From: Helianthus annuus | Lineage: Eukaryota > Streptophyta > Magnoliopsida > Asterales > Asteraceae | Assembly: GCF_002127325.2 (NCBI RefSeq) | Contig: NC_035443.2 | Coordinates: 145,032,073-145,096,072 of the forward strand | Length of the DNA: 64,000 nucleotides | Direction: 5' to 3' | Shown: positions 11,961 through 22,604 of the stretch, in pieces | Layout of the letters: the number at the start of each line of letters is the position of its first letter | Position numbering within the stretch: the first letter of the stretch is position 1 | The notes under the pieces: model-generated | The model's database searches: none | Seen by the model: only the letters and a program-made list of their open reading frames with translations | Told to the model about the DNA's origin: nothing | Translations under genes and position numbers: made by a program

Positions 11961-12345
11961 CATTTATATTAAAATTATATTTTTACAATATGTTTTATGT
12001 CATAATTTGATTAGGTGTGTAATTTTATGCCATAAATATAACTTAAAAAGGGGAATTGACATAATATTTTATGATTTTAATGTAATTTTATTATATAAAT
12101 TTTGTGTTTTTTTATAGTAGATGTTAATTTTAATATATTAATTTGCTGAAAAAAATAAAAAAATAAAAAATTTCAGGTTGAATGGGTCGGGTTCGAGTCA
12201 GCCTGAGAATATTCGGGTTGGGTTCGGGGTCATATGTATGACACAATTTTCGGGTTTGGGTCGGGTTCGGTTTCGTCTAAAATTTTCGGGTTCGGGTCCG
12301 GTTGAACCCGCCAACCCACGAACACGACACGTTTAGCACCCGTAC
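11961..12345. repeat. AT-rich degenerate repeat with GGGTTCGGG motifs, hAT-like in style
   Basis: An AT-rich part is followed by repeated GGGTTCGGG/GGGTCGGG motifs (12185-12305) and the end GTTTAGCACCCGT. The bases before the solo LTR (8410-8430, GCGGGTTGACCTG) appear to be its other side, so the solo LTR sits inside it. I associate this composition with non-autonomous hAT repeats of plants, but no terminal repeat could be proved. Confidence 0.35.
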
Positions 12346-13853
12346 TCTGCACCAACCACACTTTTCTCCCTCACTCTTACCAAATTAACTCCTACAAACT
12401 CCCACCACACGTCGGACTTTATTCGTCGCCTGAACGAATCGAAAGATCGAGCTACCGACGATCTTCGGAGCTTCTTTTGGCCGCAGATTGAGCCACCGGC
12501 GGTCGATTGAGCTGCGAAGTTGTACCGCACAGTCAACTTTCACTTGTGTGGAGATAGATGAACCGTGATAGTTGTTCGAATTGGATAAATTGTAAACCTT
12601 AGGTTCTTGATTTAGTTTGGGGAAACAGATTTGATACAGATTGGAGAAAAGAGGATAAAGATGACAAGGAGTTAGTGATTTGAGTGTTGGTGTGTGTACA
12701 TATACGATGTGTATATATACATTGGCTCGATTTTGTATAGATACAGATCGGAGAAAACATATCATGTATATATTGGCCCGATATGTTACCGGTGACGATG
12801 ACGGAACCTTGTATGTTTGGCTCGAGTTGGTTTGCGATGGGGAGGCGAATGATTGTATATGGATTACAAGGGCATCGATGGTGGTTTTTTTTTTTTTTTT
12901 TTTTTTTTTATGGTGGTGGTGTTGCCGGTGATTAACGGTGTTGGTGTTTCCGGTGAGAAAAGAGGGAAAACACGGGATGGGATAGAGTTGGACTTAAAAA
13001 ATTTAGTTAATTTGTTTTTATTATATAAGTGGGTCCCACTTGAGTCTAGTCAATTTTCTTTTTTTGTTGTTTTTAGTTCTTGTTTTTATTAGTAAGGGTA
13101 TACTTGTAATTTTACTCACACTTAACTAAACAATTTAACACTCATCCATTATAGGACTATCCGAGACCGAGTAACAATTTATCAAACCAAATGGAGCAAA
13201 CATGCTATTTTGAAAAGATGGGGACTAAAGGTGAAAAAATGATAAACCACAAGGACCATACGGGTAATTAACTCTTTTAGTTTTAGGTGTTGTTTGTTTT
13301 TTTCTAAAAAACTCTGTGCAGGCTCTTCAACGCAGACATTGCCACTACTCATCAATAGCAATTCGGGAAACATGGGCCTTCATCCAACCAGTAGAAAGAT
13401 GAAGACTTTGTTGTATAAAGAGATCAATGCTCGAAGGTATACAAGATGAAGACTTTGTTGTATACGACAATCCTACATCGAAGTTGATTAGATTGTTAAA
13501 TGAGGATGCAAAACTTACACTTTAAAGAAGCAATTTGTATGATTGTGAAACAGTTTAATAAACCAATAACCACGTATGATGCATTCTTTATGTATATAAA
13601 TAACGTGATTATAATTCTACTGATTTTTAACCATTAACAAAACCGTAAATCCAATTTATTCATCTATCCAGTTCATATCACAAACTTAGTTACTTTTAAA
13701 AATAAATATCGCGAACCAACACACGCGAAATAGAACCAAACTCACGGCTTCAGCTTGGATTATTTGTTAGTGCTAGTTTTGATGACAAGTTTGAGATTTG
13801 AGTCGGTTGTATTCCTAAATCAGTAAATCTCAAAGGTTAGGTTATTTCACTAG
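12346..13853. other. Intergenic stretch without a supported gene
   Basis: Contains a CpG-bearing segment (12400-12540), a T homopolymer (about 12883-12909) and AT-rich DNA. Open frames here are short, overlap on both strands and show no domain. Nothing else was recognised. Confidence 0.5.
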
Positions 13854-13856
13854 TTA

Positions 13857-14216
13857 GGACACTCATAGTGGGGTTTTATGGCGTTTTTTCCTTAAAAACG
13901 CTCAGACACGCCCATTGACCACCCCCGGGGGTGTTTTTCTTCAAAAATTGGGTTGGCCGTGCTTAGTTAAACGTCAGATCAAGATTTTATTGGCCAATCA
14001 CAGGTATCCTTCTTTTTGTTTGGCCAATACCTTTTTTTGATGGTTTTTTTATTTAATTATTTACACCCTTTTAACATAATGCCCCGTAATGCCCACATCT
14101 CCACTACACCAATTCTAGAAAAACGCTCCATAATGTCCCATTGCTAACTGGACTGCAACATGATGCAAAACGCCCAAGAGTAGGGGCATTATTTGTGCCT
14201 TCCACTACACATGGTC
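13857..14216. mobile_element. Tourist-like (PIF/Harbinger) MITE candidate, 360 bp
   Basis: Ends GGACACTCATAGTGG and CCACTACACATGGTC are imperfect inverted repeats (9 of 15 positions, including the inner TAGTGG). They are flanked by TTA at 13854-13856 and 14217-14219, the PIF/Harbinger target duplication. The sequence has no coding capacity and contains several GCCC/GGGC-flanked subrepeats. Confidence 0.55.
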
Positions 14217-14360
14217 TTATGATTTCTTTTTCGATTCCTATAACCTTTTAGCTAGAGTAACGTACAACAAGAACAGAAAATGAGAGTTTTTTTTGGGTTA
14301 AAACTAAACTAAAAAAAACTTGGCAATTGGTAGTCGTAATTTTGAACTTGAGACCTTATC

Positions 14361-14460
14361 AGTTTACAAAGGGTGTCATTTGTCTTTAAAATTGACGAGA
14401 TTCATACTTTTTGTTTACAAAACCTTACACGGTATGTCTTTTAACCCTAACACACTTAAA
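14361..14460 (+). repeat. Left inverted arm of a buried older element
   Basis: The arm contains TGTCTTTAAAATTGACGAG, then CATACTTTTTGTTTAC, then CGGTATGTCTTTTAACCCTA. The reverse complement of 32641-32728 follows the same order with moderate identity (TCTTTAAAAATTAC, GTACTTTATGTTTTTAAAC, CATGTCATGTTTTTTACGC). Elements 2 and 3 lie between the arms. Confidence 0.45.
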
Positions 14461-15093
14461 TTATAATGTTAAATCAAGGTAGATTGATAATTTTACTCAC
14501 TTTTTTAAAATATATTTAACTATATAAAACAAAAAATAATTTTCAAATATTAAAGATATATAAAAATATTAATATATATGCCCCTCTCTTTCAACTCTAT
14601 TTTCCTTTCTCTCTCTTAGCTCTCCCGCTCTCTCTCTCTCTCTCTCTCTCTATCTAACTTCCTACTTCATGTTCTCACTCTCGTCGTAGCACCACTACCA
14701 CAAACCACCCTCTATTTTGTTACCCCTTTCTCTATCTCTTATCCACAACCCCCATCAGCTCTCTGCGCTTTCTCTGTCTATGTCAGATTTAGATCTCAAA
14801 ATTCAAAATTATAAATCGCATTCCCCCCTCTAAATTTTCACAACCATTTCAAACTCAATCAATAATCCCATTTCTCTCTATGCTATCTATGTCGTCGCCG
14901 TTAACCACCGCCAAGAGCTGGCACCTACTACGAAAACCTCATTGTTGCATTCCCCCACCTTACTCCGACGACCTCACCATTGCATTTCTGCCACACACTT
15001 CGTTTTCTCTAATCTCATATATGTAAGATCTTGGCGACGTGCAAGAAACACGAACCCTTATCCTTTCATTTATCTTCTTCACTTTGACGCATC
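14461..15093. other. Interior of the buried element, left segment, with CT microsatellite
   Basis: AT-rich DNA changes at about 14580 to pyrimidine-rich DNA with (CT)n at about 14624-14652, then a CCACCG/GACGAC-rich segment. Base composition from 14880 to 15090 is more gene-like than the surroundings. The 207-base open frame at 14942-15148 runs into the LTR of element 2 and has no domain. The host sequence resumes at 21364 after element 2. Confidence 0.4.
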
Positions 15094-15098
15094 AGATT

Positions 15099-16445
15099 TG
15101 TCACACCCCCAAAATCCACACGCGGAGTATCACCGCTTGGGAGCGTGACCGACCAGGATCAAGCCACCAATCATATCGAACATGTAATTAATATCAAATA
15201 TAATAAATGTAAACCAGTCATTCGATACGATAGGTGTTCAAAGCATAATCATAGTTTATAAATATAGCGGAAGCATAAGTACGAAACCCAAATGTGTAAC
15301 ATAAGTTCAATAAGTTTAGAAACATAATCCATGCTCCACAACGACCTGCTCCTCCCTGTGCAAGCTCCATACCCTAGCCGATAAAAGCCCCACATGGCCG
15401 ACAATTTGTTAATCACACTTGAGATCATTGGACCAACAAAAAAACTATATTTTATGCACACTTATAAAAGATCATTAAATTGTTTGGCAACATGCACTAA
15501 AGACACGCATAGCCACCATACACACATCATTCCAAATAATTCCAAATAACCACATGATAACTCAAATCATGTTATCTGACAATATGATATTACCTTTTGA
15601 TGTTTATTGGACCCCTAAACTAGCCAACCATTCATCCAATACCATATAACCATTTAACCAAAGTTGACAATGTTAATTTCATAGAACTGACAAAATACAT
15701 GATATTATCGAGATGATAGCCGCCATCCATCAACCACCGCCAATCCCCATTGGACCGGCATAACACTTAACCGATTAAACCCCCTCCCCCCTTATCGTTT
15801 ACAGCCGACACTTACCATTTTTAATTATACAAATAAACTGACAAGCCACATGCAAACATAATTGAAGGAATACAATGTAATCGGAATAAAAGCATAAAAG
15901 CCAACAACTAGAATATCAAATATCATAACAGAAGGTATGCGAACACAATTACCAAGTAACCGATGTGTAACACAAAATCAGACAAGGACTTGTACTAACC
16001 GCAATGAATCAAGAGAGAGATCTTGAACGTTCCTTGAGGGTTACGAGGTCACACGGCTGCCGCTAGTAGGGGAGGTGTCTAGGGTTTTAGTATCTTGATA
16101 ACAGTTTCCCCTAATCTAATATATATATTTATACGCAACAAGTTTGGGCTGGGCTTTGGCGGTTTTTTTGGCGAATCAAGGCTCGGCGAAACACATATGT
16201 TTCGTCGAGTTGGTTAAATGGCAAATAAATTCTGTTTCGTCGCTTACGTGATTTAGTCTAAACGTTTTAATAATAATTCTAATATTATTTTCTACAACAG
16301 TAAGTAATCACATATATGTAAAATGACAATACGCTTCATTAAAACACAACGCGTACAATTTCAAGTCCACAAGTCAAAGAACTAATCAGTCAAAGTCAAC
16401 GCGTATCTAATGTGAAAGTGGAAGTCAGAAACTCGAGTTGTCACA
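15099..16445 (-). repeat. 3' LTR of element 2 (1347 bp)
   Basis: Plus strand starts TGTCACACCCCC and ends GTTGTCACA. It is one base shorter than its partner (GCCCC versus GCCCCC near 15389) and shows about three substitutions, for example GAGCGTGACC versus GAGTGTGACC. Confidence 0.95.
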
Positions 16446-16585
16446 TTATCCCCAACTTAAAAGAAATTTCGTCCCGAAATTTGGTACGCACTCACTGAGG
16501 AAGCTAGGTAAGCTGTATTGTTCACTGGTTTTCCTGGGGTGTCACATCATCCCCCCGTTGATTTGGAATTTCGTCCCGAAATTCC
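16446..16585 (-). promoter_or_regulatory. Duplicated 3' terminus: two palindrome-polypurine modules
   Basis: Next to the LTR lies the palindrome AAATTTCG-TCC-CGAAATTT (16464-16482) with a purine tract (CCCCAACTTAAAAG on plus). About 100 bp further in, a second module has GGAATTTCG-TCC-CGAAATTCC (16565-16585), a purine tract (CCCCCC on plus, from 16552) and the LTR-start-like GGTGTCACA. Only the first adjoins a real LTR. The inner one looks like the 3' end of a different subfamily. Confidence 0.7.
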
Positions 16586-17223
16586 GCAGTAGTAGCTTCA
16601 GTCTCAGTAGTGGATGCATTGGTTTCGAATAACTGGGGGTACTTTTCTTTCATTTGGTCTTCGTGTTCCCAGGTGTACTCTGGGCCACGTTGGGAGTTCC
16701 AACGAACTCGAACAAGAGGGATTCTCTTGTGTTTGAGGACCTTAACGTCCCGGTCCGTGATTTCAACTGGTTCCTCGACGAACTGCAACCGCTCGTCGAT
16801 AGTGAGTTCCTTAAAAGGAACTATGAGAGTCTCATCTGACAGGCACTTCTTCAGATTCGACACGTGAAATACATTGTGAACTGCACCGAGTTCAGCTGGT
16901 AGGTTTAATCTGTAGGCTACTTTGCCTATTCTTTCAATGATTTCGAACGGTCCAACATACCGTGGATTGAGTTTGCCTCGTTTACCAAATCGAACCACAC
17001 CCTTCCAGGGTGAGACTTTGAGTAAAACCCGGTCCCCGACCTGAAATTCCAATGGTCTCTTACGCTTATCCGCGTAGGCTTTCTGACGGTCGCGTGCTGC
17101 CGCCATGCGTTGCCGTATCTGTGCAATCTTTTCTGTGGCGTCCACTACAATCTCTGGACCCGTAATCTGACTATCCCCCACCTCTGCCCAACAGAGAGGT
17201 GACCGGCATTTACGTCCGTACAA
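16522..17223 (-). pseudogene. Integrase C-terminal region with chromodomain (element 2)
   Basis: Minus-strand frame of 233 codons. It begins in the [15 protein letters not shown] block of late integrase, continues through [15 protein letters not shown] and FHVSNLKKC, and ends in a chromodomain-like segment (VRVRWN, then YTWEHED), followed by a 40-residue low-complexity tail. The frame runs past the inner polypurine module. It is close to the element 1 tail. The catalytic DDE core that should precede it is deleted near 17225-17290, so it is a fragment. Confidence 0.88.
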
Positions 17224-18191
17224 TGCCTCGAATGGAGCGGCCTGAATGCTGGTGTTCCATTTGTTGCCTTGAACCGCGTAAGGCTTCAGCTGTGACGTTT
17301 TCGGGTTTCAGAGCTTCCATCTGAGCAGCTCGTATCTGAGAAGGAAGACTAGACTGAATAGTAAGCTGTAGCGCTCGCACGCGCTTAGGTAAGGTGTCCT
17401 TTCGACTGAGGGCGTCAGCCACAACATTGGCCTTGCCTGGATGATACTTGATGGCGCATTCGTAGTCGTTCAGTAGTTCAACCCATCTTCGTTGACGCAT
17501 GTTCAAATCCCTTTTGCTTAAGAATATGCTCGAGACTCCCGTGATCGGTGTAAATCGTGCACCTGGTACCGTACAGGTAGTGTCGCCATATCTTAAGCGC
17601 GAAAACAATAGCTCCCAGCTCTAAGTCGTGCGTCGTATAATTTCGTTCATGAACTTTGAGTTGTCGCGAAGCGTAGGCAATAACTTTATCCCGCTGCATC
17701 AATACACAACCAAGCCCCTGTATCGATGCGTCACAATAGACCACGAAATCTTCCGTGCCCTCTGGCAATGAGAGAATAGGCGCGCTGCAAAGCCTATCCT
17801 TTAAGTACTGAAAAGCCGTTTCCTGAGAATCTCCCCAACGGTAGGTGACACCCTTCTGTGTCAGCATAGTGAGCGGCTGAGCGATTTTGGAGAAGTCTTT
17901 GATAAACCGTCTGTAGTAACCCGCCAAACCCAAGAATTGGCATATTTCCGTCGGTGTACGCGGTGCAGGCCAGTTCCTGATCGAATCTACCTTGGATGGA
18001 TCGACATGAATCCCATCCCTGTTCACCACATGGCCTAAGAAGTGGACTTCACGAAGCCAGAAGTCGCATTTAGAAAACTTTGCGTACAGTTGTTCCTTTC
18101 GTAGCAGTTCCAAGATCAATCTCACATCCTGAAGGTGCCATCCTTCTTTTTCACAGATATTTGGTATCCAAGAGTTCTTGTAGCTCCCCAA
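17210..18191 (-). pseudogene. RT C-terminal part, RNase H and linker, frameshifted (element 2)
   Basis: The frame from 18191 to 17478 encodes the RT thumb region ([15 protein letters not shown], then [11 protein letters not shown]) and most of RNase H ([21 protein letters not shown]). A frame change near 17500-17600 moves the rest ([18 protein letters not shown]) into the frame ending at 17210. The RT fingers/palm with its DD motif is absent: the sequence passes directly from the conserved KKKDGTFRM segment to LILELLRKE. Without the catalytic aspartates it has no polymerase activity. Confidence 0.88.
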
Positions 18192-18376
18192 GGCGAAGAG
18201 ATAGGTCGGATAAATCCCTTATCCAAGATTTCTTGTAGCTGCGTCGATAGTTCTTCCGATTCTGGTGGAGGTAAGCGATACGGTGCTCGAGCTATGGGTG
18301 CTGCTCCTGGAGCGAGCTCGACGTGAAACTCGACCTGACGATGAAGCGGTAGACCAGGTAAATCTTCAGGAAACAC
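18122..18376 (-). pseudogene. Start of RT domain (element 2)
   Basis: Encodes the conserved entry of chromoviral RT ([32 protein letters not shown]). It then has an aberrant eight-residue stretch, the KKKDGTFRM block, and a stop. It shows where the deletion that removed the RT core begins. Confidence 0.82.
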
Positions 18377-18432
18377 TTGAGGAAAGTCGCGTACTACTGG
18401 TATATCTTCTAATCTTTTCTCTCGTTGATACG

Positions 18433-19690
18433 TCAGTAGCGAGAGCCAAAATTGCGGTGTGACTCTTCCGTAAACATTTCTGAGCCTTCAAGAAAGAGGT
18501 GATTCCAACCACAGCACCACACTTGTCGCCTTGAACTTCGAGATGTTCCTGGCCAAAACGAGGAATGCGAGCAATCTTTTCTTTGCATAGGATTTATGCT
18601 TGCTGTTGCTGCTGGCGATTCTGATTTGCAGGACATGGACTCCTGTATCCTTAGCTTAATGGCCCATCTTGAGACACCCCTGGCAACGTCCCTCGTTGCA
18701 CTAACCACCGTGGTGTCTGTTGCATTTGTTACATAGTGGGTGAATTCCCCGATATCCACCCTGCCCCTGACCACCAGAAGTTGGCTGACTCGGGCTCTGG
18801 TGATCACTATTCTTGCGCTGCTGCTGTGCTTGAGACTGAATGGTAGCGGAACCCTTGCTGGAATACCCATCCCATTTCCGCGTGTTGTCACTAGGAGTAG
18901 CGGGAGTAGCAGAAGTGGTAGCGGTAGTAATAGCGTTGATACAGCTAGGCAGCCTGTTCTGTTCCACTGCCTAATCCGTGAGGCGATGAGCAAGACGCTG
19001 AATGTCTTGGATATTGTCGAGGTTAGCCGATGTAGCATGGCTCTGAATTTCTGAGGCTAGACCCTTGAGGTACAATTCGATACGCTTGCTTGGAGGGTCC
19101 ACCATGCTTGGACACAAGATGGCCAGTTCGTTTGACCGTTTCGTATGAGCTTCAATTTCTGACCCCGTCATTTTCAAATGGTAAGGCTCCTCTTCCAACT
19201 TGGGGATGTCATCACGCGTGCAGTATCCCCTTTTAATGCATTCTTTGAATTCCTTCCAGGGGGTGGAGTTAGAAGCTGCCAACCCTAGTATCTGTACTTG
19301 CGCGTTCTACCAGGTTAGCGCGATCCCTTCCAGTGGCGTACTTGACCCTGCGAGCCTCGGGGCATTCGCACATCTCGAATACCGACTCGAGCTTCCCAAA
19401 CCAATGGAGTAGTCCCACTGCTCCTTCTGTGCCACTGAATGTGCTTGGACGACAGTCCATGAAGTTCTTGAATGTGCAGACAGGTTGCTGTGCGTTCCGA
19501 CCCGTTGCGCGAGAAAGATAGGTCAAGGTTAAGCGCGAGAGTTGGGTCGCGAGAGTAGGATCTAACATCCTGGGATATGTTTGGAATTGTAGGTTATACC
19601 TCCTGCTTGTGCGGCTGCAAGCGCCGCAGAAACTTGTTCGTTAATGAGAGCCGTCAACCGGGCTTGAGTCATGTTAACACGTCCAGACAT
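18433..19690 (-). pseudogene. Gag remnants (element 2)
   Basis: The gag start is probably the ATG at 19690 (MSGRVNMTQ). Several short frames follow in different phases: 19269-19568 (FMDCRPSTFSGTEGAVGLL), 18971-19282 (the LYLKGLASEI region) and 18701-18967 (Gln/Ser-rich, then HPLCNKCNRHH of a zinc knuckle). At least three frameshifts separate them, and no protease DTGA-type motif was found downstream. This is the capsid part of a dead polyprotein. Confidence 0.78.
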
Positions 19691-19930
19691 GATCGAGCGG
19701 TAAAGGTAGCGTAAGTATGAATGGTTCGCGAGTAGTGCGATGACAGAAAAGTGTAGGCATATAGGTGTTCTCAAACAGTAACAAGTAGTGAGCAAAGTAA
19801 TGTAAGCATACTACGAGCAAAGTTCTACGCAATTCTAGCATGTAGGCAATAAACATAAACCTTATTACCTAGGATGTCGAGTCTTGCACGTGGAGCGAAG
19901 GGTCGTTGTGGATCGTTGAGAGCACTGTAC

Positions 19931-20010
19931 TGGTTATAGTCTGGTTTTAATAAAAACGTTTTCCCATATTAAAACCAAGTTCTCTATAACCAATGGCTCT
20001 GATACCAATC
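19931..20010 (-). promoter_or_regulatory. Primer-binding site and adjacent two-part hairpin (element 2)
   Basis: The primer-binding site TTGGTATCAGAGCC reads on the minus strand at 19995-20008, two bases from the 5' LTR. Immediately downstream are two nested perfect stems: TGGTTATAG/CTATAACCA (19931-19939 with 19984-19992) and TGGTTTTAAT/ATTAAAACCA (19942-19951 with 19968-19977). They would fold into one long imperfect hairpin ending about two bases from the primer site. Confidence 0.75.
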
Positions 20011-21358
20011 TGTCACACCCCCAAAATCCACACGCGGAGTATCACCGCTTGGGAGTGTGACCGACCAGGATCAAGCCACCAATCATATCGAACATGTAAT
20101 TAATATCAAATGTAATAAATGTAAACCAGTCATTCGATACGATAGGTGTTCAAAGCATAATCATAGTTTATAAATATAGCGGAAGCATAAGTACGAAACC
20201 CAAATGTGTAACATAAGTTCAATAAGTTTAGAAACATAATCCATGCTCCACAACGACCTGCTCCTCCCTGTGCAAGCTCCATACCCTAGCCGATAAAAGC
20301 CCCCACATGGCCGACAATTTGTTAATCACACTTGAGATCATTGGACCAACAAAAAAACTATATTTTATGCACACTTATAAAAGATCATTAAATTGTTTGG
20401 CAACATGCACTAAAGACACGTATAGCCACCATACACACATCATTCCAAATAATTCCAAATAACCACATGATAACTCAAATCATGTTATCTGACAATATGA
20501 TATTACCTTTTGATGTTTATTGGACCCCTAAACTAGCCAACCATTCATCCAATACCATATAACCATTTAACCAAAGTTGACAATGTTAATTTCATAGAAC
20601 TGACAAAATACATGATATTATCGAGATGATAGCCGCCATCCATCAACCACCGCCAATCCCCATTGGACCGGCATAACACTTAACCGATTAAACCCCCTCC
20701 CCCCTTATCGTTTACAGCCGACACTTACCATTTTTAATTATACAAATAAACTGACAAGCCACATGCAAACATAATTGAAGGAATACAATGTAATCGGAAT
20801 AAAAGCATAAAAGCCAACAACTAGAATATCAAATATCATAACAGAAGGTATGCGAACACAATTACCAAGTAACCGATGTGTAACACAAAATCAGACAAGG
20901 ACTTGTACTAACCGCAATGAATCAAGAGAGAGATCTTGAACGTTCCTTGAGGGTTACGAGGTCACACGGCTGCCGCTAGTAGGGGAGGTGTCTAGGGTTT
21001 TAGTATCTTGATAACAGTTTCCCCTAATCTAATATATATATTTATACGCAACAAGTTTGGGCTGGGCTTTGGCGGTTTTTTTGGCGAATCAAGGCTCGGC
21101 GAAACACATATGTTTCGTCGAGTTGGTTAAATGGCAAATAAATTCTGTTTCGTCGCTTACGTGATTTAGTCTAAACGTTTTAATAATAATTCTAATATTA
21201 TTTTCTACAACAGTAAGTAATCACATATATGTAAAATGACAATACGCTTCATTAAAACACAACGCGTACAATTTCAAGTCCACAAGTCAAAGAACTAATC
21301 AGTCAAAGTCAACGCGTATCTAATGTGAAAGTGGAAGTCAGAAACTCGAGTTGTCACA
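20011..21358 (-). repeat. 5' LTR of element 2 (1348 bp)
   Basis: TGTCACACCC...GTTGTCACA on the plus strand. It is followed directly by the target duplication AGATT and then host sequence (CACCGCC) continuous with the segment ending at 15098. Confidence 0.95.
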
Positions 21359-21363
21359 AGATT

Positions 21364-21617
21364 CACCGCCCTGGCATCTCGACCCAACCGGGTTCCCACA
21401 GCTGCCGCCTCGCCATCCTAGTTGGGCTATTCACCATATGTTTCTTCAACAATTCAAGATCCTCAAAAGTCCATTTTTTCCTCTACAACAATCACTTCAC
21501 TAATTCTTCAACAATGACATAGGGTATGTGCTTGAATCTGGATCTTTTTGGAGGGTCCAGTTCTAAATTTTGTGAAATAAGGGTTTGGGGTGGGAGGGTG
21601 GGACCCACACTGATACA
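21364..21617. other. Interior of the buried element, middle segment
   Basis: A GC-richer start (CACCGCCCTGGCATC) is followed by ordinary noncoding DNA. It joins 15098 on its left and 32367 on its right once elements 2 and 3 and one copy of each duplication are removed in thought. No frame of note. Confidence 0.45.
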
Positions 21618-21622
21618 GATGT

Positions 21623-22244
21623 TGTTGATGCAACAAATAATAGACCAAATGTAGTAGCGAGGGTGGTTAGGCAAAAGGGTTAAAGGGTTTAACCTTACCT
21701 AACGCAGGTCGTGGGGTCCCCCCACGTTTGCAAGACGTGGAAGGAGGTTCACTAGTTTATTTTTATTGTTTGCTGAGGATCCTTCTCTGAAGTGTGTTCA
21801 GATTCGGGTGAGGAAACAAATAGAATATGTGTGTGTTGGATGTGAAAGGGAGTAGCTTGCATGAAGCAAGTACACGATGTGAATGACCAGAGTTTAAGGA
21901 AACAAGTCTGGTCCGGAATGTCCCAACTCAGTAAATGAAGTGTCAATTATATAGGAGAAGACATCTCCCAAAGAGGCATTCATTTGACTAGTGACCTAGC
22001 TTGCAGCAGGGGCTTGCCCTTGCGGGAGTTGAAGCCTTTTGACCCCTGGATAATAGCATGTGCTCTGCAGACCTGCGTTGCTTTTGCGGCTGTGGTTGGT
22101 GAAGCAATCTCTGGATGTGACTGGCTACTGTTTTCACACTACTTTACTTCACCTCTACGACTGTTTGACCTTCGAACCCTTTAACCCTTTGAGCACTCAG
22201 GTATTTTAGTCCTTTTATATTGTCTTGGGCTACCCCCGTCATCA
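21623..22244 (-). repeat. 3' LTR of element 3 (622 bp), with polypurine tract alongside
   Basis: Plus strand TGTTGATGC...CCGTCATCA. The adjoining plus-strand GCCCCCCAAG (22245-22254) is the polypurine tract on the coding strand (CTTGGGGGGC). Confidence 0.94.
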
Positions 22245-22604
22245 GCCCCCCAAGTCAGGGGTGTTTGGGAGGTGAGCTCAAAGACTTCTGACTTTTATAC
22301 ATGTGTTTTTATTGACAAAAGGTTTCAAGGTGTTCAAAGCTTAAAGGCTTGAAAGGTTGGAGTCAGTTATTTTTTGAATTTTAAAAACTGACAACCGATT
22401 TGATGTGTAGCAGTTCATAGGGCGGCGGTTTTGCAGTCTTTAACTGTTTACCATTATGACCCTATTTTAGTTTTTATTATAGAGATTAGTCATTCATTCT
22501 TCACATTATCCCTTCAAGTTTCTCTCTGCAATTTCGTTTCTTTACTTCAAGGTTAGTTCCTGCTTCTTCCTTTTCTTCTTACTTATTTCGTATTTTTTCA
22601 AAAA

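Larger units (their letters stand above)
15099..21358 (-). mobile_element. Ty3/gypsy LTR retrotransposon, deletion derivative (element 2)
   Basis: Two LTRs (15099-16445 and 20011-21358) differ at about four positions that I could find. The perfect 5-bp target duplication AGATT lies at 15094-15098 and 21359-21363. The element reads on the minus strand: 5' LTR at the right, primer-binding site 19995-20008, gag remnants, a piece of protease/RT, RT end and RNase H, integrase tail and 3' LTR. The internal region is only about 3.6 kb. The central part of reverse transcriptase and the integrase core are both missing, and the frames are broken. It is related to element 1 (same chromodomain-tail blocks, same palindrome before the 3' LTR). 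Confidence 0.94.

Noticed and set aside
12385..12765. Possible coding exon on the minus strand
   Set aside because: 126 codons without recognisable motif, overlapped by an equally plausible shifted frame. No splice-consistent partner exons.
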